Of a stretch of DNA of 64,000 nucleotides, positions 26,260-34,797 are shown in pieces; positions within the stretch are counted from its first letter, which is position 1; each line of letters starts with the position of its first letter. Source of the stretch: Plantibacter sp050587525 (lineage in GTDB: Bacteria; Actinomycetota; Actinomycetes; Actinomycetales; Microbacteriaceae). The position numbers were made by a program, and so were the translations under genes. The stretch covers positions 372,001 through 436,000 of the forward strand of contig NZ_JBOBFT010000001.1 of NCBI RefSeq assembly GCF_050587525.1, in the 5' to 3' direction. The notes beneath the pieces are model-generated. The model was not told the origin of the DNA, did no database searches, and saw only the letters and a list, made by a program, of their open reading frames with translations.

Positions 26260-26285
26260 TCGTGGCTGCCGGCCCGGTCCGTGAG

Positions 26286-26395
26286 GTTGTCGAAGGGCAC
26301 TTCGACAGGCTCAGTGACCGGGAGGAAGGGCACTTCGACAGGCTCAGTGACCGGGAGGGTGGGCACTTCGACAGGCTCAGTGACCGGGAGGGTGG
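26286..26395. repeat. Family G array upstream of the SRPBCC gene (33-bp period)
   Basis: Three direct units CACTTCGACAGGCTCAGTGA start at 26298, 26331 and 26364, preceded by a partial unit. The spacer GGAGGGTGGG of the last unit supplies the only Shine-Dalgarno-like sequence before the ATG at 26402. Confidence 0.92.
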
Positions 26396-26401
26396 GCACC
26401 C

Positions 26402-26962
26402 ATGACCGTCCACTTCACCTGCCGCACGGAACTGCCCGTTGCTCCGGAGCGGGCGTTCGAGCTGTCCCGATCGATCGACGCGCACCTCGGCTCGATGGCG
26501 GACACCCGCGAGCAGGCGGTCGGCGGTGTGACGTCCGGGCTCATCGGCGACGGTGAGGAGGTCACCTGGCGGGCACGCCACTTCGGCGTGACCTGGTCGA
26601 TGACGAGCCGCATCACCGCCTTCGACGCCCCGCGCAGCTTCACCGACGAGCAGGTCCGCGGACCGTTCCGTTCGTTCCGGCACGTGCACACGTTCGTACC
26701 GGTCCCTGAGCCCGTCGAAGGGCACTTCGACGAGTTCAGTGACCGGGATGGTGGGCGCTTCGACAGGCTCAGCGACCGGAAGAGAGGGCGCTTCGACGAG
26801 CTCAGCGACCGGGCGGAGTGCACGCTCATGATCGACGACGTCACGTTCACCGCACCGTTCGGCCCGATCGGTCGTCTCGCGGAACGCATCGCCCTCGCAT
26901 CCCATCTCCGACGCCTCATCGAATCGCGCAACGCCTGGCTGTCGGACCACGTGCGTCGGTGA
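26402..26962 (+). CDS. SRPBCC-family (START-like) ligand-binding protein interrupted in frame by family G repeats
   Basis: 186 residues. The N-terminal part (TCRTELPVAPERAFELSRSI, ITAFDAPRSFTDEQVRGPFR) and the C-terminal part (MIDDVTFTAPFGPIGRLAER, LRRLIESRN) are typical of small helix-grip SRPBCC proteins of about 145-150 residues. Between them about 38 residues (PEPVEGHFDEFSDRDGGRFD and so on) are the in-frame translation of four family G repeat units. The insertion falls in the loop between two strands of the sheet and leaves both halves open, so the protein could still fold. Function unknown. Confidence 0.8.
   Translation: MTVHFTCRTELPVAPERAFELSRSIDAHLGSMADTREQAVGGVTSGLIGDGEEVTWRARHFGVTWSMTSRITAFDAPRSFTDEQVRGPFRSFRHVHTFVPVPEPVEGHFDEFSDRDGGRFDRLSDRKRGRFDELSDRAECTLMIDDVTFTAPFGPIGRLAERIALASHLRRLIESRNAWLSDHVRR
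26699..26812. repeat. Family G array inserted in the SRPBCC coding sequence
   Basis: Four units: one CCC/GGG-ended, one CAC/GTG-ended and two CGC/GCG-ended (CGCTTCGACAGGCTCAGCG and CGCTTCGACGAGCTCAGCG). The array is in frame and has no stop codon. Confidence 0.93.
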
Positions 26963-27022
26963 CCGGCCCGCATCCTGCCCGGACGTGCGGCGAATCGCCA
27001 GGATGGCCCACGCCGATGCTGC

Positions 27023-27028
27023 CAGGAT
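27023..27028 (+). promoter_or_regulatory. -10-like CAGGAT of a possibly leaderless ldh
   Basis: CAGGAT ends 6 nt before the ATG at 27035. The match is weaker than at the other genes, and GCCAGGATG also occurs 23 bp upstream. Confidence 0.35.
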
Positions 27029-27034
27029 GAGCAC

Positions 27035-27988
27035 ATGAGTGTGCGCGCGAACTCCAAGCTGGCCATCGTCGGTGCGGGGAGCGTGGGGGCTTCACTGGCC
27101 TATGCCGCGCTCATCCGCGGCAGCGCACGTCAGGTCGCCCTGTACGACATCGATGCCAAGCGGGCCGCCGCCGAAGTGCTCGACCTCGCGCACGGCACCC
27201 AGTTCATCGGTTCGAGCAGCATCGCCGGCGGCGACGACATCACCGTCGTGGAGGACGCGGACGTCGTCGTCATCACTGCCGGCGCCAAACAGCTGCCGGG
27301 CCAGACGCGACTCGACCTCGCGAGCACCAACATCCGCATCCTCGAACAGGTCCTCCCGAAGCTCGTGGAGCAGGCGCCGAACGCCGTCTACATGCTCGTC
27401 ACGAATCCGTGCGACGTGCTGACGGTCGCCGCCCAGCGCATCACCGGGCTCCCCTCCTCCCGAGTGTTCTCCTCCGGAACCGTCCTCGACACCTCGCGTC
27501 TCCGCTGGCTGCTCGCGGAACGCGCAGGCGTGTCGACCTCGGCCGTCCACGCCCTCATCGTCGGCGAGCACGGCGACAGCGAGCTGCCCCTGTGGTCCTC
27601 CGCGACGATCGGCCCGGTCCCCATCGCCGACTGGGTCCTCCCCGACGGCTCCACGTTCACGGAAGCGCAGCTCGACGACATCGCGACCGACGTGCGGACC
27701 GCCGCGTACCGGGTGATCGAAGGCAAGGGCGCGACGAACTACGCGATCGGCATCTCCGGAGCACGCATCGTCGAGGCGATCCTCGGCGACGAGAACGTCA
27801 TCCTGCCGGTCAGCACGGTCCTCGACGGGTACCACGGCGTGAGCGGTGTGGCCCTGTCGGTTCCGAGCATCGTGAACCGGTCGGGCATCGCGAGCGTCCT
27901 GGACGTGGCGATGTCGGAGCGCGAGGAAGCGCAGTTCGCCGCCTCCGCAGAGGCCGTGCGGGCCTCGCTGGCGTCGCTCGGCCTCTGA
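27035..27988 (+). CDS. ldh: L-lactate dehydrogenase
   Basis: 317 residues. It interconverts pyruvate and lactate with NAD(H). The Rossmann motif VGAGSVGASLAYAALIRG, LYDIDAKRAAAEVLDLAHGT (Asp for NAD), TAGAKQLPGQTRLDL with the substrate-loop glutamine and arginine, VTNPCDVLT and the catalytic histidine in IVGEHGDSELPLWS are all present. The Q in KQLPGQTR favours lactate over malate dehydrogenase activity. It stands alone, with a small hairpin (28006-28021) downstream. Confidence 0.95.
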   Translation: MSVRANSKLAIVGAGSVGASLAYAALIRGSARQVALYDIDAKRAAAEVLDLAHGTQFIGSSSIAGGDDITVVEDADVVVITAGAKQLPGQTRLDLASTNIRILEQVLPKLVEQAPNAVYMLVTNPCDVLTVAAQRITGLPSSRVFSSGTVLDTSRLRWLLAERAGVSTSAVHALIVGEHGDSELPLWSSATIGPVPIADWVLPDGSTFTEAQLDDIATDVRTAAYRVIEGKGATNYAIGISGARIVEAILGDENVILPVSTVLDGYHGVSGVALSVPSIVNRSGIASVLDVAMSEREEAQFAASAEAVRASLASLGL

Positions 27989-28005
27989 CGGGCGCGACTC
28001 CGAGG

Positions 28006-28021
28006 ACCGGATGCGTCCGGT
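28006..28021 (+). terminator. Hairpin 3' of ldh
   Basis: ACCGGA (28006-28011) pairs with TCCGGT (28016-28021) across a TGCG tetraloop, followed by a short T-run. It lies 18 bp past the ldh stop. Confidence 0.5.
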
Positions 28022-28106
28022 TTCGTGGGGTTCCTGGCGCGTCGTGGAACACGCCGTTAGCCTGGGGTGAGGGCGCGGATCCGGCCGCACCCGCGGAAGG
28101 AACCGG

Positions 28107-29087
28107 ATGCCTGTTGGAGCGACGATCGAGTTCGCGGGCCTCACCAAGCACTTCGGCCAAGTGCGAGCCGTCGACGATCTGAGCTTTACAGTCAGGCCAG
28201 GTCGGGTCACCGGCTTCCTCGGACCAAACGGCGCCGGGAAGACCACCACCCTCCGGATGCTGCTCGGCCTCGTGCAGCCCACGAGCGGCACGGCGACCTT
28301 CGGCGGCGTCCGCTACCGCGACCTCCCCGTCCCGGCGCAGACGGTCGGAGCGGCGCTGGAGGCCACGAGCTTCACGCCCGGCCGCACCGCGCGGAACCAC
28401 CTGCGGGTGCACGCGACCGCGGCCCGCCTCCCCCTCGAACGCGTCGATGTCGCCCTCGCGCAGGTCGGTCTGACCGAGGTCGCGGACCGCAGGGTCAGCG
28501 GGTTCTCGATGGGGATGCGCCAGCGCCTCGGCCTCGCCACGGCCCTCCTCGGCGATCCCGGCGTGCTCGTCCTCGACGAACCGATCAACGGCCTGGACCC
28601 CGAGGGCATCAAGTGGATCCGCGGCTTCCTCACGGCCCTCGCGGCCGAGGGGCGAACGATCCTCATCAGCTCGCACCTCCTGAGCGAGGTGCAGCAGTCG
28701 GTCGACGAGGTGGTCATCATCGCCGGCGGCAAGCTCGCGCATGTCGGCACGCTCGCGAGCCTCGACGCCGCCGACACGCTGCGGGTCGTCGTGAACTCTC
28801 CCGAGGACGGACCGCTCGCCGACGCGCTCACCGCGGCCGGGTACACCTTCGAACGGATGCGGTCCGGACTCGTCGTCCACGACGTCGAACCGATCGCCAT
28901 CGGGCGGGTCGCCCTCGCCGCCGGCATCCCGCTGAGCGCGTTGACCAGGCATCGATCCGGACTCGAGGAGTCGTTCCTCGCCCTCGTGAGCGGTGATCCG
29001 ACGCACGATGCGGGGCACGACCCGGCCGCGGCATCGGCTCAGTCGCAGCCCTTGCCCCCGACGACACGAGCGGAGGGCACCCGATGA
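28107..29087 (+). CDS. ABC transporter ATP-binding protein, exporter type
   Basis: 326 residues. Walker A LGPNGAGKTTTLRMLLGL at about residues 37-54, Walker B VLVLDEPINGLDP, and the H-loop ISSHLLSEV are present. The signature motif is the degenerate VSGFSMGMRQR, common in DrrA/BcrA-type ATPases. About 100 residues follow the ATPase core, including an unstructured tail (DAGHDPAAASAQSQPLP). It overlaps the permease gene by 4 nt (ATGA). AAGGA lies upstream of the ATG. Confidence 0.94.
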   Translation: MPVGATIEFAGLTKHFGQVRAVDDLSFTVRPGRVTGFLGPNGAGKTTTLRMLLGLVQPTSGTATFGGVRYRDLPVPAQTVGAALEATSFTPGRTARNHLRVHATAARLPLERVDVALAQVGLTEVADRRVSGFSMGMRQRLGLATALLGDPGVLVLDEPINGLDPEGIKWIRGFLTALAAEGRTILISSHLLSEVQQSVDEVVIIAGGKLAHVGTLASLDAADTLRVVVNSPEDGPLADALTAAGYTFERMRSGLVVHDVEPIAIGRVALAAGIPLSALTRHRSGLEESFLALVSGDPTHDAGHDPAAASAQSQPLPPTTRAEGTR

Positions 29088-29920
29088 GTTCCTTCCTCGC
29101 CGCCGTCCGATCCGAGTTCCTCAAGGTCTTCACCACGCGCGTGTGGTGGGGGCTCGCGATCATCCTGTTCGGCTACGTCGCCTTCACTGCCGTCGGCGCC
29201 GTCTTCCTCTTCTCGAACCTGCCGACGAGCGGCTCGGACGGCTCCGCTGGCTCGGGCGGCTCCGGTGCCGGAGCCGGCTCGCTCCTCGCCTCCCCGGAGC
29301 TCGTCTACGGCTTCGCGACGAGCATCGGCTACGTCTTCCCCGTCCTCCTCGGCGCGCTCGCGACCACGGGCGAGTTCCGACACCAGAGCCTCACCCCCAC
29401 GTTCCTCGCCAACCCCCGCCGCGGCCAGGTGCTCGCCGGGAAGGTCATCGCGCTCACGGGCGTCGGCGCGCTCTACGGCGTGATCGGGCTCATCGCCTCC
29501 GCCGGGCTCGGCGGCGCAGCGCTCGCGATCAACGACGTGAACCCGGCGTTCGACGACTCCGGAACGTGGGCGCTCCTCGGACGCGCGGTCATCGCGATGG
29601 CGTTGTGGGGCGCCATCGGTGTCGGCCTCGGCGCGATCCTCCCGAGCCAGGTGGGCGCCATCATCGTCGTCCTCGCGTTCACCCAGTTCGTCGAACCGCT
29701 CCTGCGCCTGGCCGCGGGCCTCTCCGAGGTGACGGCGAGCATCGCGCGGTTTCTCCCCGGCTCCGCCACCGACGCGCTCGTCGGGCCGAGCTTCTATTCC
29801 GCCGCCACACCGAACGCGCAGATCCTCGACTGGTGGCAGGGCGGCCTCGTACTCCTCGCCATCGCACTCCTCGTCGCGTTCATCGGCTTCGCGACCACCT
29901 GGCGCCGCGACGTCACCTGA
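29084..29920 (+). CDS. ABC-2 type transporter permease
   Basis: 278 residues with six predicted transmembrane helices. An N-terminal cytoplasmic segment (SEFLKVFTTRVWWGLAIILF) leads into the first helix, followed by an extracellular Gly/Ser-rich loop (GSDGSAGSGGSGAGAG), then TGEFRHQSLTPTFLANPRRG, the cytoplasmic coupling helix region seen in ABC-2 permeases. It should form the membrane half of the exporter with the ATPase gene it overlaps. Substrate unknown; lipid, peptide or drug export is typical. Confidence 0.9.
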   Translation: MSSFLAAVRSEFLKVFTTRVWWGLAIILFGYVAFTAVGAVFLFSNLPTSGSDGSAGSGGSGAGAGSLLASPELVYGFATSIGYVFPVLLGALATTGEFRHQSLTPTFLANPRRGQVLAGKVIALTGVGALYGVIGLIASAGLGGAALAINDVNPAFDDSGTWALLGRAVIAMALWGAIGVGLGAILPSQVGAIIVVLAFTQFVEPLLRLAAGLSEVTASIARFLPGSATDALVGPSFYSAATPNAQILDWWQGGLVLLAIALLVAFIGFATTWRRDVT

Positions 29921-30003
29921 ACTCACCCGGCCTGAGCATCCCCAACCCCGAAAGCCCGCTTCCTGAGCATCGAGCCAACGACCACCACCCGAACGGAGCC
30001 ACC

Positions 30004-31005
30004 ATGCCACGTGCATACGTCATCGAACAGGCCGAGCAGGCCGACGGGAAGAAGTCACGAACGGTCGAGTTGCGCGACATCGAGGACGACTTCCTGCAAC
30101 CGGGTGCCGTGACGGTCGACGTCGAGTACTCGAGCATCAACTACAAGGACGCGCTCGCGCTCTCCGGCCGGGCCGGGATCGTTCGCGAGTTCCCGATGAT
30201 CGCCGGCATCGATCTCGTGGGAACCGTTGCGGCGTCGGACGATCCGGCGTGGCAGCAGGGGGATCGGGTCGCACTCTTCGGGGACGGCCTGAGCGAGACC
30301 AGGTTCGGCGGGTTGGCCGAGCGCGCACGGGTTCGGCCGGACGCGCTCGTCCGGATCCCCCACGACGTCACGGCGGAGCGCGCGGCGGCGATCGGGACGG
30401 CGGGCTTCACGGCATCACTGTGCGTGCTCGCCCTCGAACGGAACGGCGTCGTCCCCGGTGGCCTGCCCATCCTCGTGACGGGTGCGGGCGGCGGAGTCGG
30501 GTCGATCGTCATCGCCCTGCTCTCGGCTGCGGGCTACGAGGTCACGGCGTCGACGGGTCGGGTGGACGAACTCGGCGACGAACTCCGACGCCTCGGGGCG
30601 AGCGATGTGGTCGACCGGGCGCAGTTCTCCGAAGCGGGCAAGCCGCTCGAAACGCAGCGATGGGCCGGCGCTGTCGACTCCGTGGGCGGGCAGACCCTCG
30701 CGACCGTCCTCTCCCAGATCGAGTACGGCGGCGCCGTGGCCGCCTGCGGGCTCGCGGGTGGTGCGGACCTCCCGGCGACCGTGATGCCCTTCATCCTCCG
30801 GGCGGTCACACTCGCCGGCGTCAACTCGGTGGAAGCGCCGCACGAGCTGCGCGAGGAGGCGTGGCGACGGGTGACGGTCGGACTCGATCCGGACCTGCTC
30901 GACTCCATCACGGAGACCGTGCCGTTGGCCGACGCGGTCGATGCTGCGGGCCGGGTGCTCGCGGGCGGCGTCCACGGGCGCATCGTGGTGGACGTCAGGG
31001 CCTGA
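30004..31005 (+). CDS. Acryloyl-CoA reductase (AcuI)-like MDR oxidoreductase
   Basis: 333 residues from the ATG at 30004. YSSINYKDALALSGRAGIVR, PMIAGIDLVGTV and VTGAGGGVGSIVIALLSAAG are strongly characteristic of the YhdH/AcuI group of quinone-oxidoreductase-like enzymes, which reduce acryloyl-CoA to propionyl-CoA with NADPH. If so, it would feed the 2-methylcitrate operon encoded 20 kb away (inference). It is preceded by 83 bp without an obvious promoter and followed by a strong hairpin. Confidence 0.82.
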   Translation: MPRAYVIEQAEQADGKKSRTVELRDIEDDFLQPGAVTVDVEYSSINYKDALALSGRAGIVREFPMIAGIDLVGTVAASDDPAWQQGDRVALFGDGLSETRFGGLAERARVRPDALVRIPHDVTAERAAAIGTAGFTASLCVLALERNGVVPGGLPILVTGAGGGVGSIVIALLSAAGYEVTASTGRVDELGDELRRLGASDVVDRAQFSEAGKPLETQRWAGAVDSVGGQTLATVLSQIEYGGAVAACGLAGGADLPATVMPFILRAVTLAGVNSVEAPHELREEAWRRVTVGLDPDLLDSITETVPLADAVDAAGRVLAGGVHGRIVVDVRA

Positions 31006-31039
31006 GCGGTCAGGGCGTTCGGAGCGCCCCGGAGACGGC

Positions 31040-31077
31040 GAACGCCCGCCCACCCTGCATCGGGTGGACGGGCGTTC
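31040..31077. terminator. Bidirectional hairpin between acuI-like and DUF4190-like genes
   Basis: GAACGCCCGCCCACCC (31040-31055) pairs with GGGTGGACGGGCGTTC (31062-31077) with one mismatch and a 6-nt loop, between two convergent genes. Confidence 0.75.
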
Positions 31078-31089
31078 GAGCGGAACGAC

Positions 31090-31380
31090 TCAGTAGCTGG
31101 TGATTCCGGACGAAGCTGCACCGATACCGATGACGATCGAGATGATGACCGAGATGATGCCGAGCGCGGTGAGGATCGCACCGATGATGACGCCGACCTT
31201 GGCGAGGGTGTTCGGGACGCCGGCCTTCTTGGACTGCGACTGGGCGACGAGGCTCAGGATGAGGCCGACGAGCGGGAGGATGATCGCGAGGATGAGGCCG
31301 ACGAGGCCGAGCGTCTTGCCGGGGTAGTCGGCGGGCGCTGCGGGCTGGTACTGGGGTTGCTGCGGTGCGGGGTTGGTCAT
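31090..31380 (-). CDS. Small two-helix membrane protein, DUF4190-like
   Basis: 96 residues. A short Pro/Gln-rich cytoplasmic N-terminus (NPAPQQPQYQPAAPADYPGK) precedes two transmembrane helices (GLVGLILAIILPLVGLILSL and VGVIIGAILTALGIISVIIS), the DUF4190 layout. A larger relative lies at 55435. These proteins are common in actinobacteria and their function is unknown; a role in envelope or division-associated complexes is often proposed. Confidence 0.75.
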   Translation of the reverse strand: MTNPAPQQPQYQPAAPADYPGKTLGLVGLILAIILPLVGLILSLVAQSQSKKAGVPNTLAKVGVIIGAILTALGIISVIISIVIGIGAASSGITSY

Positions 31381-31732
31381 AGTGGTGTTCCTCTCGAAAG
31401 GGTTGGTACGAGTCGATGCGACGTGGCGCTAGCCCACAGTAGTGGGATAGTCGGCACTCCGACATGGGGAGGACTCCCCAAGTCCGTCTCGATCGGCCGG
31501 ACTCATGTACGGACGAATGGAGCGGACCCAGAATACCGGTGTGTCAGTATTTCGCAACCACTGTGACGAGTGAATTCTTGGGGGTGGACAGACCGTCCAC
31601 GGACCGGCAAGACTGGTCGATTCGCACAGCATCGCCGCAGATCAGCGCGAAAAACGCGCGGATGAGCATCACCTGCTCCTCTGAGCGCATCGGCCGATTC
31701 CGGAGCGATGCAGTTTCGAGTCGGTCTCCGAC
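31381..31732. other. 352-bp intergenic region without a convincing gene
   Basis: Lower GC than its neighbours. It must hold the promoter of the minus-strand DUF4190-like gene. A short palindrome GAGTCGG-TCT-CCGACTC (31718-31734) overlaps the stop of the next minus-strand gene and may be its terminator. The plus-strand open frame of 102 codons here has no start signal or recognisable protein character. Confidence 0.6.
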
Positions 31733-32080
31733 TCAGGAGAGCTTGAGCGCCTCGATGAGATCCGCCCCGTGACGCGTCGTGACGATGAGCCTGGAGAACT
31801 CGGCGCCCTCGAGGTCGATGACGACGGACGGCTTCGTTCCCTTGATGACGAGGAAGTCCTTGCCGCCGTGGAACTTCCATGCGCCGAGCGCGAGTGTGAG
31901 CGGGATGGCTGCGCCGGGAGCCCGGATGCCACGCACCCAGATCCACGGGTCCTCGGTGATCGTTGCCGACCGGATGCTATCGCGCGGGACCACGACGTTG
32001 TCCTTGCGGAGCGCCAGCGCCTTCTCGGCCGTGGTCAGCCTGATCTCCAAACGGTCGGGGTGCACGTGGAGAGAAGCCAT
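31733..32080 (-). CDS. Conserved small protein, function unknown
   Basis: 115 residues, mostly beta-strand in character (LEIRLTTAEKALALRKDNVV, RSATITEDPWIWVRGIRAPG, FHGGKDFLVIKG, SVVIDLEGAEFSRLIVTT). The pattern resembles PH-like or bPH domains that read a small ligand or membrane surface. No signal peptide or helix. A CAGACT hexamer lies 6 nt before the ATG, again suggesting a leaderless transcript. I do not recognise a named family. Confidence 0.75.
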   Translation of the reverse strand: MASLHVHPDRLEIRLTTAEKALALRKDNVVVPRDSIRSATITEDPWIWVRGIRAPGAAIPLTLALGAWKFHGGKDFLVIKGTKPSVVIDLEGAEFSRLIVTTRHGADLIEALKLS

Positions 32081-32086
32081 GCCCCT

Positions 32087-32092
32087 AGTCTG
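32087..32092 (-). promoter_or_regulatory. -10-like CAGACT upstream of the 115-residue protein gene
   Basis: Minus-strand CAGACT is separated by 6 nt from the ATG at 32080; no ribosome binding site is visible. Confidence 0.4.
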
Positions 32093-32180
32093 CCAAGCCC
32101 CGCTGACGTTCGCCTGGACTGAACCTCACAAAGCCGTAACGCCTCCCTTGTGCGGTGTGATCATCGACCCGGTCCGCGTC

Positions 32181-32336
32181 CGGTCACTGAGCCCGTCGAA
32201 GTGCCACACGACCCGGTCACTGAGCCTGTCGAAGTGCCACACGACCCGGTCACTGAGCCTGTCGAAGTGCCCTTCGACAGGCTCAGGGACCGGCGGTGCA
32301 CTCAGGGACCGGAGGTGCACTCAGGGAGCGGAGGAC
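32181..32336. repeat. Family G array running into the hemL stop codon
   Basis: Three direct copies of CGGTCACTGAGCC(C/T)GTCGAAG with a 32-bp period are followed by one opposite CCC/GGG unit, then two truncated copies (GCACTCAGGGACCGG) and degenerate remnants. The last remnant (ACTCAGGGGACGG) contains the hemL stop codon. Confidence 0.9.
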
Positions 32337-33734
32337 TCAGGGGACGGCGGCAGCGGCAGCGCGGGCCGCAGCCGGGAGTGCGTCGATGATCCGCCCGATG
32401 ACGGCATCGTCGAAGGCGGCTGAGACGAACCACGACTCGAAGACGCTCGGCGGCAACGAGACGCCCGCGTCGAGCATCGTGTGGAAGAACGCCGGGTAGC
32501 GGAACGCCTCCTGGTCGAGGACCTCGGCGTAGTCGAGCGGCGACTGCTCGCGGAAGGCGAAGCTGAACAGGTTGCCGGCGCGCTGGACGACGTGCGTCAC
32601 ACCGGCCTGCGTGAACGCTTCCGAAACGGCCTCGGACACGGTCGTCGCTGCGGCGTCGACCGCGCGGTACACGGACTGGTCCGCGAGGCGCAGGGTCTCG
32701 ATGCCGGCTGCGAGGGCGACCGGGTTCCCCGAGAGCGTGCCGGCCTGGTAGACCGGGCCGGTGGGTGCGAGGAGGTCCATGAGCTCGGCACTGCCGCCGA
32801 GCGCCGCGAGCGGCATGCCGCCGCCGATGACCTTGCCGAAGGTGAAGAGGTCCGGCTGGTAGACGCCGCGCGGGATGCTGATCGCGCCCGTCGAGGTGGC
32901 GACGGCGTGGTTGTCGGCCTCCCAGTCCTGCTCCCCGATGGTCGTCTGCCCGAGTCCGCGGTTCTCAAGGCCCCACCAACCTGCCGAGGACACCCGGAAG
33001 CCCGTGAGGACCTCGTCCATGATCACGAGCGCGCCGTGCTCGTGCGCGAGCCGGACGAGCGCCGCATTGAACCCGGTCGCCGGCGCGACGACGCCCATGT
33101 TCGCTGCGGCGGCCTCGGTGATGACCGCGGCGATGTCCGCACCGCGTTCGGCGAACACCGCACGGAGCGCACGCAGATCGTTGTACGGGACGACGATCGT
33201 CTGCGCCGCGGTCTCCGGCGTGACGCCCGCCGAACCGGGCAGGGCGAGGGTCGCGACGCCGGAACCCGCCTCGGCGAGGAGGCCGTCGGAGTGCCCGTGG
33301 TAGTGGCCGGCGAACTTCACGATGAGGCTGCGCCCCGTCGCGCCGCGTGCCAGACGGATGGCCGTCATCGTCGCCTCGGTGCCCGTGGACACCATCCGGA
33401 CCTTCTCGACGGGGGCGACGCCTGAAGCCTGGACGCGTTCCTTCACGCGCTCGGCGAGTTCCGTCTCGGCGGGCGTGGACGCCCCGAACGACAGCCCGCG
33501 AGCCGCCGCGGCCTGAACGGCTTCGACGACCTCCGGGTGCGCGTGGCCGAGGAGTGCGGGACCCCACGCGTTCACGAGGTCGACGTACTCGAAGCCCTCG
33601 GAGTCCGTGATGAAGGCGCCGCGCGCGGACACCATGAAGCGAGGCGTGCCGCCGACGGATCGGAAGGCGCGGACGGGCGAGTTGACGCCGCCCGGGATGG
33701 AGCGCTGAGCGCGGGCGAAAGCGGCGTCGTTCAT
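32337..33734 (-). CDS. hemL: Glutamate-1-semialdehyde 2,1-aminomutase
   Basis: 465 residues. It converts glutamate-1-semialdehyde to 5-aminolevulinate with PLP. SIPGGVNSPVRAFRSVGGTP at the N-terminus, STGTEATMTAIRLARGATGR, KFAGHYHGHSDGLL, the cofactor aspartate in IMDEVLTGFRV and the PLP lysine in FTFGKVIGGGMPLAALGG are present. Between GWWGLE and PDLFTFGK lie about 30 extra residues (NRGLGQTTIGEQDWEADNHA onward) not found in typical HemL. The ATG overlaps the hemB stop (ATGA). Last gene of the hemQ-H-C-D-B-L run. Confidence 0.95.
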   Translation of the reverse strand: MNDAAFARAQRSIPGGVNSPVRAFRSVGGTPRFMVSARGAFITDSEGFEYVDLVNAWGPALLGHAHPEVVEAVQAAAARGLSFGASTPAETELAERVKERVQASGVAPVEKVRMVSTGTEATMTAIRLARGATGRSLIVKFAGHYHGHSDGLLAEAGSGVATLALPGSAGVTPETAAQTIVVPYNDLRALRAVFAERGADIAAVITEAAAANMGVVAPATGFNAALVRLAHEHGALVIMDEVLTGFRVSSAGWWGLENRGLGQTTIGEQDWEADNHAVATSTGAISIPRGVYQPDLFTFGKVIGGGMPLAALGGSAELMDLLAPTGPVYQAGTLSGNPVALAAGIETLRLADQSVYRAVDAAATTVSEAVSEAFTQAGVTHVVQRAGNLFSFAFREQSPLDYAEVLDQEAFRYPAFFHTMLDAGVSLPPSVFESWFVSAAFDDAVIGRIIDALPAAARAAAAAVP

Positions 33735-34744
33735 CGTGTGGTCCCGTTTCGGTCGGTGCGGTTTCGGTCGGTCTGCAGCCAGTCGGCGAGTTCGACCGCC
33801 CAGTAGGTGAGGACGGCTTCTGCGCCCGCCCGCTTGATGGCCAAGACCGATTCCTCGATGGCCCGGCGGCGGTCGATCCAGCCCTGTTGCGCGGCCGCTT
33901 CGATCATCGCGTACTCGCCCGACACCTGATATGCCCACACGGGAATGTTCACCGATGCGGAGACGTCGGCGAGGACGTCGAGGTAGCTGCCGGCCGGCTT
34001 CACCATGACGATGTCGGCGCCCTCGGCCTCATCGATGAGCGCCTCACGGACGCCTTCGCGACGGTTCCCCGCGTCGAGCTGGTACGTTCGGCGGTCGCCC
34101 TGGAGCTGCGAGTCGACGGCCTCGCGGAACGGGCCGTAGAAGGCGGAGGCGTACTTCGCGGAGTAGGCGAGGACGATGGTGTCCTCGAACCCCGCACCGT
34201 CGAGCGTCTCGCGCACTGCGGCGACCTGACCGTCCATCATGCCTGACAGACCCACCATCGCGGATCCGGCCTGCGCCTGCGCGAGCGCCATGTCACGGTA
34301 GCGGACCAGGGTGGCGTCGTTGTCGACGCGGCCCTTCGCGTCGAGCACGCCGCAGTGGCCGTGGTCGGTGAACTCGTCGAGGCAGAGGTCGGTCTGGACC
34401 ACGAGGGCGTCGCCCACCTCGGCGACGAGCTCACGAGTGGCGACGTTGAGGATGCCGTCCGGGTCCGTCGCTCCGGATCCGACGGCATCGCGGGTGGTGG
34501 GGACGCCGAAGAGCATCACACCGCCGATGCCCGCTGCGGCGGCTTCCGCGGCCGCGCGCCTCGCGCTGTCCAGCGAGTGCTGGACGACGCCGGGCATCGA
34601 GGAGATCGGCACCGGTTCCGTCACGCCCTCGCGCACGAACATCGGCAGCACGAGCTCCGCCGGGTCGAGTCGCGTCTCAGCGACGAGTCGGCGGATGGCC
34701 GGATTCTGTCGAAGACGGCGGGGACGGGTCTCTGGAATGCTCAC
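33731..34744 (-). CDS. hemB: Delta-aminolevulinic acid dehydratase (porphobilinogen synthase)
   Basis: 337 residues. It joins two 5-aminolevulinates into porphobilinogen. The Schiff-base lysines are in AYSAKYASAFYGPFREA and VMVKPAGSYLDVL; the DLCLDEFTDHGHCGVL segment is the metal/active-site lid region with the aspartate/cysteine pattern of Mg-type enzymes. The C-terminus is slightly extended by a repeat-encoded tail (TDRNRTDRNGTTR) read from a duplicated CGGTTTCGGTCGGT. It overlaps hemL by 4 nt. A 224-bp gap full of family G repeats separates it from hemD. Confidence 0.95.
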   Translation of the reverse strand: MSIPETRPRRLRQNPAIRRLVAETRLDPAELVLPMFVREGVTEPVPISSMPGVVQHSLDSARRAAAEAAAAGIGGVMLFGVPTTRDAVGSGATDPDGILNVATRELVAEVGDALVVQTDLCLDEFTDHGHCGVLDAKGRVDNDATLVRYRDMALAQAQAGSAMVGLSGMMDGQVAAVRETLDGAGFEDTIVLAYSAKYASAFYGPFREAVDSQLQGDRRTYQLDAGNRREGVREALIDEAEGADIVMVKPAGSYLDVLADVSASVNIPVWAYQVSGEYAMIEAAAQQGWIDRRRAIEESVLAIKRAGAEAVLTYWAVELADWLQTDRNRTDRNGTTR

Positions 34745-34797
34745 CAGTCCAGCCTACGCGCGCCCGGCCGGTCGTCGGGCCTGCGGCGGTCCGGGCG

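Noticed and set aside
31464..31772. A 102-codon plus-strand open frame in the 31.4-31.7 kb gap
   Set aside because: No start signal, no domain-like pattern, and it overlaps the 3' end of the minus-strand gene.
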